Assembly (NCBI RefSeq): GCF_014857925.1
Contig: NZ_JACYVZ010000007.1
Location: 59,912-123,911, forward strand
Direction: 5' to 3'
Length of the DNA stretch: 64,000 bases
Source of the DNA: Cysteiniphilum marinum
Lineage (GTDB): Bacteria; Pseudomonadota; Gammaproteobacteria; Francisellales; Francisellaceae
Shown here piece after piece: positions 55,638 to 63,888 of the stretch. Position 1 is the first letter of the stretch. Every line of letters starts with the position of its first letter. The notes under the pieces are model-generated. The model was not told where the DNA came from and searched no databases. It worked only from the letters and a program-made list of their open reading frames with translations. Both the position numbers and the translations under genes were made by a program.

Positions 55638-56868
55638 TGTGATAATCCTTAAAAATCAACGAGGTATTAATACCACCAAAAGCAAAATTATTACTCATAA
55701 CGATGTTTGTTTTAAGCTTTTTGGGATTCTCAATAATGTAGTTAAGATCGGCGCAAGACGCATCTACCCTTTGCAAATTTGCTGTTGGCATAAATTCGCC
55801 CTCTTTCATCATCATAATCGATAACCATGACTCAAGCGCGCCACAAGCACCTAATGTATGACCAAAATTACCCTTTAATGAGCTTACAGGAGTTTTATTG
55901 CCAAACAAGGTAAAAGTCGCCTCACTTTCAGCAATATCACCGCGATCAGTTGCCGTACCATGCGCGCAGATATAACCGATATCATCAGCATTGACCTTAG
56001 CATCTGCCATCGCAAGCTTCAAAGCCTCTACCATTTTTTGTGCCGTGGGTTGAGTGATATGTCTTGCGTCACAGTTTGTGCCAAAGCCAATAATCTCGGC
56101 ATAAATCTTAGCACCTCGTGCTTTAGCGTGCTCATATTCCTCTAAGATTAACGTACATGCGCCTTCACCAATCACTAAGCCATCACGTGCTTGATCGAAA
56201 GGTCTGGGTGTCATATGCGGTTTATCATTTTGCTGACTTGTGGCAAATAAAGTATCAAAAATTGTCACTTGGCTTGGGCATAACTCCTCGGCAGCCCCTG
56301 CTAACATGACTTTTTGATAACCATGCTTAATCGCCTCATAGGCATAGCCTATTGCTTGTGAGCTTGAGGTACATGCACTTGATGTTGGAATCACACGCCC
56401 CGTTAAACCAAAAATAAGCGCGATATTAACCGCACAAGTATGGCTCATTGACTTCACATAAGTCGTCGCACTGACATTTTGCACGGTTTTTTCAGTCTCA
56501 ATTTTAATCAGATCACATAAAGCTTGTGTGCTGCCGGAGCATGAGCCAAAAGCAATGCCAACATCGCCACTTTCAAGTAATGCTTTATGATCAAAAATTG
56601 CCGCATCTTTTAAGGCATTCTCACTGGCAACAGTTGCTAGTTGAGCAACACGCCCCATCGAGCGAGTTTGCTTACGAGTATAGTGTGCTGGCATGTTAAA
56701 ATCAGTAATCGGCGCGCCTAAGTTGGTATGTAAGCCTTTGATTTCTTGCCATGCGTTAATTTTCTTTGTAGCTGTTTTGCCTTCACGCAATGCCAATTTG
56801 ATCGTATGCCAGTCATGACCTAATGCAGTAATACCAGCCATTCCAGTAATGACAACGCGCTTATTCAT
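55630..56868 (-). CDS. Beta-ketoacyl-ACP synthase (ApeR-like position)
   Basis: The product of about 412 residues is a thiolase-fold condensing enzyme. The Cys-His-His triad is intact: SSACTSSSQAIGYA, CAHGTATDRGD, GNFGHTLGACG. The ATG at 56868 overlaps the ketoreductase stop (ATGA) and gives the usual start MNKRVVITGMAG. An upstream in-frame Met is rejected. Gene order KS-DH-KR-KS equals the O-P-Q-R block of aryl polyene clusters, so it may extend a polyene or special fatty acyl chain rather than act in housekeeping synthesis. Confidence 0.9.
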   Translation of the reverse strand: MNKRVVITGMAGITALGHDWHTIKLALREGKTATKKINAWQEIKGLHTNLGAPITDFNMPAHYTRKQTRSMGRVAQLATVASENALKDAAIFDHKALLESGDVGIAFGSCSGSTQALCDLIKIETEKTVQNVSATTYVKSMSHTCAVNIALIFGLTGRVIPTSSACTSSSQAIGYAYEAIKHGYQKVMLAGAAEELCPSQVTIFDTLFATSQQNDKPHMTPRPFDQARDGLVIGEGACTLILEEYEHAKARGAKIYAEIIGFGTNCDARHITQPTAQKMVEALKLAMADAKVNADDIGYICAHGTATDRGDIAESEATFTLFGNKTPVSSLKGNFGHTLGACGALESWLSIMMMKEGEFMPTANLQRVDASCADLNYIIENPKKLKTNIVMSNNFAFGGINTSLIFKDYHSE

Positions 56869-57593
56869 ATCAAGCCACCATTGACTGAGATTACTTGACG
56901 CGTGATGTAACTTGCTGAATCGGAGCATAAAAAGTTAATCACCGAAGCAACTTCTTCAATCTTACCTGCCCGACGCATCGGAATATGCTTCTCAATCTCG
57001 TCTTTATACTCTAAATCTTTAATCATATCTGTTTCAATTAAGCCAGGGGCTACACAATTAACGGTAATTTTACGTTTGGCAAGCTCCAGTGCCAAGGCTC
57101 TTGTCGCGCCAATAATCCCTGATTTTGCCGCACTGTAATTGACTTGCCCTTTATTGCCTGCAACTCCTGAAACAGAGGCTAATGTGACAATTCGCCCACC
57201 TTTTCTTAGCTGAATCATCGGCATAACACAGGGCTTTAATACATTATAAAAACCATCTAAATTGGTTTGGATCACGCGATCCCACATTTCATCTTCCATT
57301 GCTGGAAACGGCGCATCCTGACAAATCCCGGCATTATTAACAACTACATAAAATGCACCATTTTGCGCAATTTCAGTATTTAACTTTTCGTGACACGCCG
57401 CTCTATCTTGTAGGTCAAATTGAACCAGTGATGCCTTACCACCATTTTCTTCAATAACATGCTTTGTTTGATGAGCACCTTCAACATCGCTGTGATAATG
57501 CACCACAACTTCAAAACCAGATTGTGCCAACATGATTGCAGCTCCTTGCCCAATACCTTTGCTTGCTCCTGTCACTAATGCTCTTTTACTCAA
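56865..57593 (-). CDS. 3-oxoacyl-ACP reductase (FabG/ApeQ-like)
   Basis: The 242-residue SDR enzyme has the NADPH loop TGASKGIGQGAAIML, NNAGI, the catalytic Ser in LASVSGVAGN and YSAAK (Tyr-Lys), and the end VISVNGGLI. It reduces beta-ketoacyl-ACP. Both flanking genes overlap it by four bases (ATGA), indicating translational coupling and matched expression with the ketosynthase and dehydratase. Confidence 0.93.
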   Translation of the reverse strand: MSKRALVTGASKGIGQGAAIMLAQSGFEVVVHYHSDVEGAHQTKHVIEENGGKASLVQFDLQDRAACHEKLNTEIAQNGAFYVVVNNAGICQDAPFPAMEDEMWDRVIQTNLDGFYNVLKPCVMPMIQLRKGGRIVTLASVSGVAGNKGQVNYSAAKSGIIGATRALALELAKRKITVNCVAPGLIETDMIKDLEYKDEIEKHIPMRRAGKIEEVASVINFLCSDSASYITRQVISVNGGLI

Positions 57594-58045
57594 AACACTT
57601 CCCCCTGAATAATTTCTGTAAACGCTTTATCACTTGGCTGATAGGCGCTAAATTTTGCTTGTGCAACACATTGATCATGATGATGAATTTCACACATAAA
57701 CACCCCCAATGGATCACTTATAAACTCTTTGTGCGCCACTACAGTTAATACATCGCCTTTATCAAAACTTGCACGTGTCGTTTTGAAATTACGCACACTA
57801 ATCATAAAGCCACGCCTTGGTGCGTGATCACTTTTATCGCCTTGAAAATAAGCTAACACAGCTGAAGCTTGCGCCATCATTTCAATACCCACCCAAGCAT
57901 ATACACCACTAATCTCAGCATCATAAAAAATATGCTCAGGCGTAATTCTGGCAAGACAAACCGCCTTTTCTTGATTAACCTCTTGCAGTGAATCAATCAA
58001 CTGCATCGGTGGTGATTGTGGAATAATTTCATTTAAATTACGCAT
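57590..58045 (-). CDS. Hotdog-fold 3-hydroxyacyl-ACP dehydratase (ApeP-like)
   Basis: The 151-residue hotdog protein starts IIPQSPPMQLIDSLQEV and has YAWVGIEMMAQASAVLAYFQ, the central helix pattern of ApeP/FabZ-like dehydratases. It should dehydrate 3-hydroxyacyl-ACP between the reductase and the next condensation. Without FabI-type reduction nearby, repeated cycles would leave conjugated double bonds. Confidence 0.85.
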   Translation of the reverse strand: MRNLNEIIPQSPPMQLIDSLQEVNQEKAVCLARITPEHIFYDAEISGVYAWVGIEMMAQASAVLAYFQGDKSDHAPRRGFMISVRNFKTTRASFDKGDVLTVVAHKEFISDPLGVFMCEIHHHDQCVAQAKFSAYQPSDKAFTEIIQGEVF

Positions 58046-58049
58046 AAAC

Positions 58050-59243
58050 CTAGCTTCCTTCGTTCGCTCTAGCGATAATCAAGCTGACATTATTACCGCC
58101 AAAGGCAAATGAGTTACTTAACAAACAAGGTTTCTCCCAAACACTTTCTTCATTGGTTAGTTGAATATTTGATAACTCACAATCCAACTCAGTCGTGCTG
58201 ATTTGTGCAGGCAATCTATGATTTGGGTTGTGCTCGTCTAATAACAACAATGCACAAAGTGCTAACTCAGTCGCACTTGCCGCACCTAATGTATGCCCAG
58301 TTAGCGGTTTTGTCGAACTACATAAGACCTTTCCACCAAATACTTCAAAAATCGCTTTACTCTCCATCTGATCATTTTTTGGTGTTGCTGTACCATGTGC
58401 ATTGACATAGGCGATATCACTTGGATTAAGATTGGCATCTTTTAGTGCATTTAACATTGCTTGTTTTGCACCCTCCCCTTCAGGATCAGGTGAAGTAATA
58501 TGATAAGCATCTGAGGTTTCTCCACCGCCTAAAAGTGCTAAATCTGCTGGGGTTTTGCTTAACACAAATAACGCAGCACCCTCACCGATATTAATCCCAT
58601 CACGATCTTGCCCAAAGGGCTGGCAAATACTTTTTGTCACTGAATCTAACGCATCAAAGCCATTAAGTGGCAATTCAGATAAACTATCTGCCCCGCCAAC
58701 AATACAGATATCACATAATCCTGAACTGATTAAACGCTTTGCCGAGAGAAAAGCTTTGCCACTTGAAGAACATGCTGTTGAGATTACATAACAAGGACCT
58801 TTAGCCTCAGCAAGCTCAGTAAGAAACTCTGCCATTGTGCCAAATTCTTGCTGATGATAATGAAAATCGTCAAGCATCTCTCCTGTTTGCATATAATGCG
58901 TAAATGACTTCTCACCCTCTAAAATGCCCGAAGTACTTGTGCCTAAAATAACGCCTATTCTATGTCGGTCCGTTTTCTTTGCTAACGCATCATACACAGG
59001 CTTAATTTCTTGAAATGCCTTAAACAACATACGGTTATTATGGCACTCAATTGCCTCATACTGACTGGGCAATGCATCTAATTGACAGTCCATCTTGCCA
59101 ACATAGGTTTGCCGCCCACTAAAAAGCTTATCATATGGCGTCAATGGTGAAACATTCGCCAACAGTGCTTTAGCAACTTCTTGTTTATTATTACCAAGCG
59201 CATTTAACACGGCAAAATCATTGATATAAATAGGATCCCGCAT
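58050..59243 (-). CDS. Beta-ketoacyl-ACP synthase (ApeO-like position)
   Basis: The product of about 397 residues is a second condensing enzyme with Cys-His-His intact: STACSSSGKAFLSAK, NAHGTATPKND, TGHTLGAASATE. It is only distantly similar to the ketosynthase at 55630. The ATG at 59243, one base after the YqiA-like stop, gives the family N-terminus (MRDPIYINDFAVLNALG). A longer frame overlaps the hydrolase. It is four bases upstream of the dehydratase. Confidence 0.9.
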   Translation of the reverse strand: MRDPIYINDFAVLNALGNNKQEVAKALLANVSPLTPYDKLFSGRQTYVGKMDCQLDALPSQYEAIECHNNRMLFKAFQEIKPVYDALAKKTDRHRIGVILGTSTSGILEGEKSFTHYMQTGEMLDDFHYHQQEFGTMAEFLTELAEAKGPCYVISTACSSSGKAFLSAKRLISSGLCDICIVGGADSLSELPLNGFDALDSVTKSICQPFGQDRDGINIGEGAALFVLSKTPADLALLGGGETSDAYHITSPDPEGEGAKQAMLNALKDANLNPSDIAYVNAHGTATPKNDQMESKAIFEVFGGKVLCSSTKPLTGHTLGAASATELALCALLLLDEHNPNHRLPAQISTTELDCELSNIQLTNEESVWEKPCLLSNSFAFGGNNVSLIIARANEGS

Positions 59244-59244
59244 T

Positions 59245-59817
59245 TTATGAATCACACACCGTTGAATGGATCGTAAGAAACTTACTGATTGCATCAAAGC
59301 TTACCTCTATATCACTATAGGCATGCCCTTGACCAGATTTAAGATCAATCTGCGCTCTGTTGAAGACTTCTAGCGCCAAATTTATCGGTGTCGTTTGATC
59401 ATCTTCTTGTAGCAACAGTAGATAATCTGATAATGAGGATAATTGCTTTGGCATTGCATTGAATAATGCCATCGCTTCATCATGCATATGGCTATACGCA
59501 GGCATTTGTGCAATTAAATCTAAACGTGCCGCTGGATTAATCAAAATCACCTTAGCAACATCATCACGCGTTTGCTTCAATAAGTGCGCCATATAACCAC
59601 CCAATGAACTACCAATAATTACTTTATTATCAGCTACTGCGTCATCTAACAACTTATGAGTGAGATCAAGTGCCGCTTTTGTTTGCATCGGCAACTCAGG
59701 TGCATCAATCGATGCTTCTGGAAATTGATCATTTAGCCACGCTTTAAGCTTTTGTGCTTTGGGCGAGTTAGGTGAGCCTTGAAAGCCATGTAAGTAGAGA
59801 AAATAATTATTTGTCAT
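59245..59817 (-). CDS. YqiA-like alpha/beta-hydrolase
   Basis: The 190-residue esterase-type protein has FLYLHGFQGSPNSPKAQKLK near the start, the nucleophile elbow IIGSSLGGYMAHLL and LINPAARL, a pattern of the YqiA/YcfP family. Such enzymes hydrolyse acyl esters or thioesters. Its place between cmk and the ketosynthase block suggests a role in releasing or editing acyl chains, which is inference. Confidence 0.82.
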   Translation of the reverse strand: MTNNYFLYLHGFQGSPNSPKAQKLKAWLNDQFPEASIDAPELPMQTKAALDLTHKLLDDAVADNKVIIGSSLGGYMAHLLKQTRDDVAKVILINPAARLDLIAQMPAYSHMHDEAMALFNAMPKQLSSLSDYLLLLQEDDQTTPINLALEVFNRAQIDLKSGQGHAYSDIEVSFDAISKFLTIHSTVCDS

Positions 59818-59832
59818 CCATCCACCCTCTTT

Positions 59833-61530
59833 TTATCGCAACATATACTGCCAACAGTTCATCAAATGATAGCCTGTTGTTGATTTAACATCATCAAAGC
59901 CTACAGCACCTTCACTATCAACATATTCAATCGGTAAATCATGCTTAAGAAATATCGTTGAAAAAATATTCAAGGCATTGTCTAAGCACTCATAGTTGGC
60001 CGTCATTGCCAAATAACGCACATACTCCAACATTGGCCAAATGCGATATTGTGTATCTTTAGACGTATCATTTAGATTGGGCTTAATAAACCCACGATCA
60101 TTTATACCAGCTTTAGCCGCCGCTTGATACAAGCGAACATGATCACTCATTGCATCAATATCAACGCCCAACGCTTGCGCCTCAACAATCAAACTGCTCC
60201 ACTCAAAACTATGTCCTGGCTCAAATAGTGCACTTTTATCTTCTTTAGAGTATTCGCGCATGAGATTTCTTTCATCATCAAAAAACAGTCTAATAATCTC
60301 ACGATATAACGCCTCAGCTTGCGTTTTAAAACTCGGTGCTTCGGTGTATCGATAGGCACTTAAATACGCTTCAAAGAGATGCATTAATGCATTTTGTCCA
60401 ATGATACCATTTTGATCTTTGAGTGCTTTAAAATCATCTGCAATAAACTTTTGAGTAATTAGCTTATTGACATATTCAATATCCTCTTTAATCACTTGCT
60501 CTTTAAACGCACCATAGAGCACTGACAAGGAAAACAAGACAAAAGCATACTCATACAGATCATTGTCATCTTTTGAGCTTTGCGTTTTAATCCAAGCTTT
60601 GCTGCGCTCATCGAAATATTGCGATTTCATCACTTGATATATTTTATAGGCATATGCGTTAGCAGCTTGTGTATTTGTTAATCTGCCATATGTCAATAGA
60701 AAGAATAAACTACGCGTTTGACATAATAAGCGTGTATTGGTTTGATCTATCTTTTGTGGCACATTTAAAAACTCAGGTGCATAGCCTAACTGATCAATGG
60801 CTTTTATCAATAACTGATAATAGGCATCAATAGCAACTGTCATATGCTCGTTATTATTTTTAATCTTAACTGCCGCATAAACCTTAGCAAAAACCCCATC
60901 AACGCCTAACGAACCTGTATCAATAATCAATGCATCTTCAGCAGGCTTCAACGGTGCCACTTCACGATTGCGATCCTGATGGTCACGCGCTTCAAGTTGC
61001 GTTAATATCTCTGTGAAGTCGGCTTTTTGACCTTTAGTGATAAGCTCATCATAACGCCTTTGCGCACGAATTTGACTGCACGCTTCTAAGAAGAATTTGT
61101 GTCTTGCGTTGGGAAAAACCACCGTCCCCATATCACGTCCATCGGCCACCAAACCTTTAACACCTTGAGCAAAAGCCTGCTGACACGCCAATAATGCGTC
61201 GCGCACTATTGAAATCTTGGCAATCTTTGATGCCATCATCCCTGTTTGCTCTTGACGAATGCGTGCGGTAACATCCACGCCATCTAAAAAAGCTTTTGTT
61301 TGATTACCCTCAACGGTAAAGTGAATATTCAATTGGCTCAGTTCATCATACAGCAACTGCTCATTAGTTATATCAACCCCATGATCAAGCACATGAAGTG
61401 CTGCCAAGCGATAAATCGCACCACTATCCAACAGTGCATAATCAAGCTTTTGCGCTAATAGGCGTGATAACGTCCCCTTGCCAACGCCACTTGGACCATC
61501 AATGGTAATAATTTCAACTTTATTTGACAT
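59833..61530 (-). CDS. cmk: Cytidylate kinase fused to an AGE-type epimerase domain
   Basis: The 565-residue single frame combines two enzymes. Residues 1-222 are (d)CMP kinase: IDGPSGVGKGTLSRLLAQ (P-loop), LDSGAIYRLAAL, GRDMGTVVFP and DDRNREVAPLKPAEDA-like ARDHQDRNREVAPLKPAED. Residues about 235-565 form an (alpha/alpha)6 barrel of the N-acylglucosamine 2-epimerase family: FEPGHSFEWSSLIVEA (about 437), YRIWPMLEYVRYL (about 498) and TTGYHLMNCWQYML at the end. Ordinary Cmk is about 225 residues, so the second half is an added enzyme. A Met at residue 230 with GAG just upstream could allow separate translation of the second domain. It is first in the operon running to 53740. Confidence 0.93.
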   Translation of the reverse strand: MSNKVEIITIDGPSGVGKGTLSRLLAQKLDYALLDSGAIYRLAALHVLDHGVDITNEQLLYDELSQLNIHFTVEGNQTKAFLDGVDVTARIRQEQTGMMASKIAKISIVRDALLACQQAFAQGVKGLVADGRDMGTVVFPNARHKFFLEACSQIRAQRRYDELITKGQKADFTEILTQLEARDHQDRNREVAPLKPAEDALIIDTGSLGVDGVFAKVYAAVKIKNNNEHMTVAIDAYYQLLIKAIDQLGYAPEFLNVPQKIDQTNTRLLCQTRSLFFLLTYGRLTNTQAANAYAYKIYQVMKSQYFDERSKAWIKTQSSKDDNDLYEYAFVLFSLSVLYGAFKEQVIKEDIEYVNKLITQKFIADDFKALKDQNGIIGQNALMHLFEAYLSAYRYTEAPSFKTQAEALYREIIRLFFDDERNLMREYSKEDKSALFEPGHSFEWSSLIVEAQALGVDIDAMSDHVRLYQAAAKAGINDRGFIKPNLNDTSKDTQYRIWPMLEYVRYLAMTANYECLDNALNIFSTIFLKHDLPIEYVDSEGAVGFDDVKSTTGYHLMNCWQYMLR

Positions 61531-61552
61531 CTAAAATAAATCCTAAACACTA

Positions 61553-61586
61553 TATACCGCTCGCAAAATGATTTACAAACGGTATA
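61553..61586. repeat. Short palindromic derivative of the 166-bp element
   Basis: TATACCGCTCGCAAAATGAT, then TTACAAACGGTATA, joins both ends of the full element with no interior. It lies 23 bases upstream of the cmk-AGE start and 50 bases from full copy C. Confidence 0.65.
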
Positions 61587-61635
61587 TACACAAGTCTTTG
61601 CCCAATTCTACTATCTATTGTTTCAGAAACCAATC

Positions 61636-61802
61636 TATACCGCTCGTAAATCATTTTGCGGTATCAGGTGTCGAAGAAGTTTCTGATCATTTTGAGTGCT
61701 TAAATTGCAGATAATAGCTAGGACTATTGGCAAAATTTAAGCATTCAAAAGGGCGTAAAATTCAATGACAGGAATACTGTAAAATGGTTTATGGGCGGTA
61801 TA
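61636..61802 (-). repeat. MITE-like palindromic element, copy C (167 bp)
   Basis: It lies in reverse orientation relative to copies A and B. Outer ends are TATACCGC and GCGGTATA (CCG/CGG where A and B have CCC/GGG), and the inner stem is GAATGCTTAAATT with AATTTAAGCACTC. It fills most of the 316-base divergent gap between cmk-AGE and the HEPN gene. Nothing else but the short copy at 61553 is seen there. Its end runs into TATAAT at 61801-61806. Confidence 0.85.
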
Positions 61803-61846
61803 TAATACCCCTTATGCGCACTTTCAACTTAACTAGGAATATAATA

Positions 61847-62263
61847 ATGACAGATATTCGCTGGCTGCAACGCTTTGACAACTATCAAAAAGCACTCTCG
61901 CAATTACAAAGTGCCGTCACGCTAGCACATCAAAGACCTTTGTCATTACTTGAAAAGCAAGGTCTTATTCAAGCCTTTGAATACACCCATGAACTTGCGT
62001 GGAAAACATTAAAAGACTTTCTTAAACATCGCGGCAGTACCGAGGATATTTTCGGATCAAAAGATGCGACAAGACAAGCATTTGCCAATGGTTTAATTGA
62101 CAATGGTGATGTTTGGATGCAAATGATTAAAAGTCGCAATTTAACCTCTCACACTTATGATGAAAGCACGGTCGAAGAAATTGCCACATTGATCTTAAGC
62201 GAATATATCAGCTGCTTCACTGAGCTTGCCGAAACATTAAAAAACTTGGCAGCAAAAGAGTAG
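61847..62263 (+). CDS. HEPN-domain toxin (HI0074-like)
   Basis: The 138-residue helical protein is of the nucleotidyltransferase-substrate-binding HI0074 family. It has RWLQRFDNYQKALSQLQ, IQAFEYTHELAWKTLKDFL, SKDATRQAFANGLI and the HEPN RNase motif R-x4-H in KSRNLTSHTYD. The ATG at 61847 with AGGA upstream is preferred. An earlier in-frame Met lies inside the 167-bp repeat. It pairs with the MNT protein four bases downstream. In such pairs the HEPN protein is an RNase-type toxin. Confidence 0.9.
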   Translation: MTDIRWLQRFDNYQKALSQLQSAVTLAHQRPLSLLEKQGLIQAFEYTHELAWKTLKDFLKHRGSTEDIFGSKDATRQAFANGLIDNGDVWMQMIKSRNLTSHTYDESTVEEIATLILSEYISCFTELAETLKNLAAKE

Positions 62264-62267
62264 TAAC

Positions 62268-62570
62268 ATGCCCTACGGATTAACGGATAAAGCGCTTGCT
62301 GCGATTACCCACGCGATAAGTCAACAGCCAAAGATTACAAAAGTTATTTTGTATGGCTCACGCGCCAAGGGAAACTATCACACTGGTTCTGATATTGATC
62401 TGACACTTGTTGGAGATGATCTAACAGTGAAGGATTTATTCCAACTTGAAGAAGCTATTGATGCGCTTTATTTGCCTTATTTGTTTGATCTGTCAATTTA
62501 TACACAACTAACCAACCCTGAACTCAAGTCACATATTGATCGCCATGGTATTACACTATTTACGCGTTAA
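62268..62570 (+). CDS. MNT-type nucleotidyltransferase antitoxin
   Basis: The 100-residue minimal nucleotidyltransferase has the signature LYGSRAKGNYHTGSDIDLTL (GSxAxG...DxD) and FDLSIYTQL. It is the partner of the HEPN protein and probably neutralises it by adding nucleotides to it or by binding. Its 3' end overlaps serC, on the other strand, by 11 bases. Confidence 0.9.
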   Translation: MPYGLTDKALAAITHAISQQPKITKVILYGSRAKGNYHTGSDIDLTLVGDDLTVKDLFQLEEAIDALYLPYLFDLSIYTQLTNPELKSHIDRHGITLFTR

Positions 62571-63609
62571 GCGTTTCAAACTCACGCATCACTAAAATCA
62601 ATTGCTCTACCCCTTTAAATTCAATTGCATTATATAAACTGACACGTACACCACCTACACTGCGATGTCCGACAATGCCATAAACTCCTTGGCTATCGGC
62701 AAAGCTTAGAAATTTAGCGGTTAATTCATCACTTGGTAGTTGAAATACAATATTCATCGGTGAGCGATTACGCAACGGAACATTATTGCTAAATAGTTTT
62801 GATTGATCAATTGCATCATAAAGTAGCGCAGCTTTACGAGCATTCTTCTCAACAACAACATCTAACCCGCCTTGTTTGATTAAATCAGCAAGTACCAGCT
62901 CCATTGCTGCCCAAGCAAACATATCCGGCGTATTATACAAAGAATCCGCCTGCTGCATTGTCTGATAGCTTAACACAGCCGGAATCGCCTTTTGCTTGAT
63001 ATTTTCAATCAATGCTTTTTTAATCAAAACAACCGTTACTCCCGGCAAACCAATGTTTTTCTGCGCTCCTGCGTAAATCAGATCAAACTTAGTTACATCG
63101 AGTGGTTTTGATAAAAAACTTGAAGACATATCACAAACCAACGGCAGATTAGTTTTAGGTATCTTTTGCCATATCACACCATCAATCGTTTCATTTTCTG
63201 TGTAATGAATATAATCATAGACATCCACAATACGATCAATCGCATTATCCACACCCTCAATCGTATCGACTTCAATAAACTTCTCAGCCTCTTTAATCGC
63301 TGCCTTTGCCCAGTAACCACTATTAATATATAGCGCCCTGCCATTTTGCTTAAGGTTCATGGGAACAGCGGCAAACTGCGCACTGGCACCTGCGGGCATC
63401 AATAATATTTCATAACTTTCAGGCAACGCCAAAAGAGTAATCAAATGCTGCTTAATCTTATTGTTAATCTTGGCAAACAATTGATCACGATGTGACAAGG
63501 ACAACAGCGATAAACCGGTATTTTGGTAACTTAAAACCATTTGGCTCAACGCTTGATAAATAGATTCTGGTAGACTTGCAGGTCCTGCGCAAAAATTAAG
63601 TTGATACAT
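62560..63609 (-). CDS. serC: Phosphoserine aminotransferase
   Basis: The 349-residue PLP enzyme makes phosphoserine from 3-phosphohydroxypyruvate and glutamate. LNFCAGPASLPESIYQAL starts the protein, CDMSSSFLSKPLDV and the PLP-lysine motif IYAGAQKNIGLPGVTVV are present, and FVGHRSVGGVRVSLYNA-like VGHRSVGGVRVSLYNA lies near the end. It is transcribed toward the MNT gene. Confidence 0.96.
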   Translation of the reverse strand: MYQLNFCAGPASLPESIYQALSQMVLSYQNTGLSLLSLSHRDQLFAKINNKIKQHLITLLALPESYEILLMPAGASAQFAAVPMNLKQNGRALYINSGYWAKAAIKEAEKFIEVDTIEGVDNAIDRIVDVYDYIHYTENETIDGVIWQKIPKTNLPLVCDMSSSFLSKPLDVTKFDLIYAGAQKNIGLPGVTVVLIKKALIENIKQKAIPAVLSYQTMQQADSLYNTPDMFAWAAMELVLADLIKQGGLDVVVEKNARKAALLYDAIDQSKLFSNNVPLRNRSPMNIVFQLPSDELTAKFLSFADSQGVYGIVGHRSVGGVRVSLYNAIEFKGVEQLILVMREFETLNA

Positions 63610-63756
63610 TTTATGTGACTTGGTGCATTAAAATTGCTGAAAATTATATACTAGCCACACCTCATTATGCAGTGTTTATTGTAGCATCTTTTTATTCCAT
63701 TTATCATTTATTAAAGGTTATACTCACTCTTAGTAATTCACCAAAGGAGAGTATCT

Positions 63757-63888
63757 ATGAAAAAAATATTAAGCGTTACAGCATTATGCCTATTATCGAC
63801 ATCAGTTTTTGCCCAAAGCGCCCAAACAGGACTTGTAATTGGTGCTGCAGCAGGTGCCGCGTCGACTGCTAGCGTAAGCGCTCCATGA
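63757..63888 (+). CDS. 43-residue exported Gly/Ala-rich peptide
   Basis: AAAGGAGA lies six bases before the ATG. The first 19-20 residues form a signal peptide (MKKILSVTALCLLSTSVFA), leaving a mature part of about 24 residues (QSAQTGLVIGAAAGAASTAS...) with a glycine-zipper-like pattern. It may be a small periplasmic peptide or the truncated start of a longer glycine-zipper protein. Downstream frames show no matching continuation. The last 112 bases of the window hold no feature I can support. Confidence 0.55.
   Translation: MKKILSVTALCLLSTSVFAQSAQTGLVIGAAAGAASTASVSAP

Noticed and set aside
55630..59817. Complete aryl polyene cluster
   Set aside because: Only the KS-DH-KR-KS block is present. 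Acyl carrier proteins, acyltransferases, ammonia-lyase and export genes are missing from the window.
61784..61846. Upstream extension of the HEPN protein
   Set aside because: It begins inside the 167-bp repeat, and the start at 61847 matches the family N-terminus.
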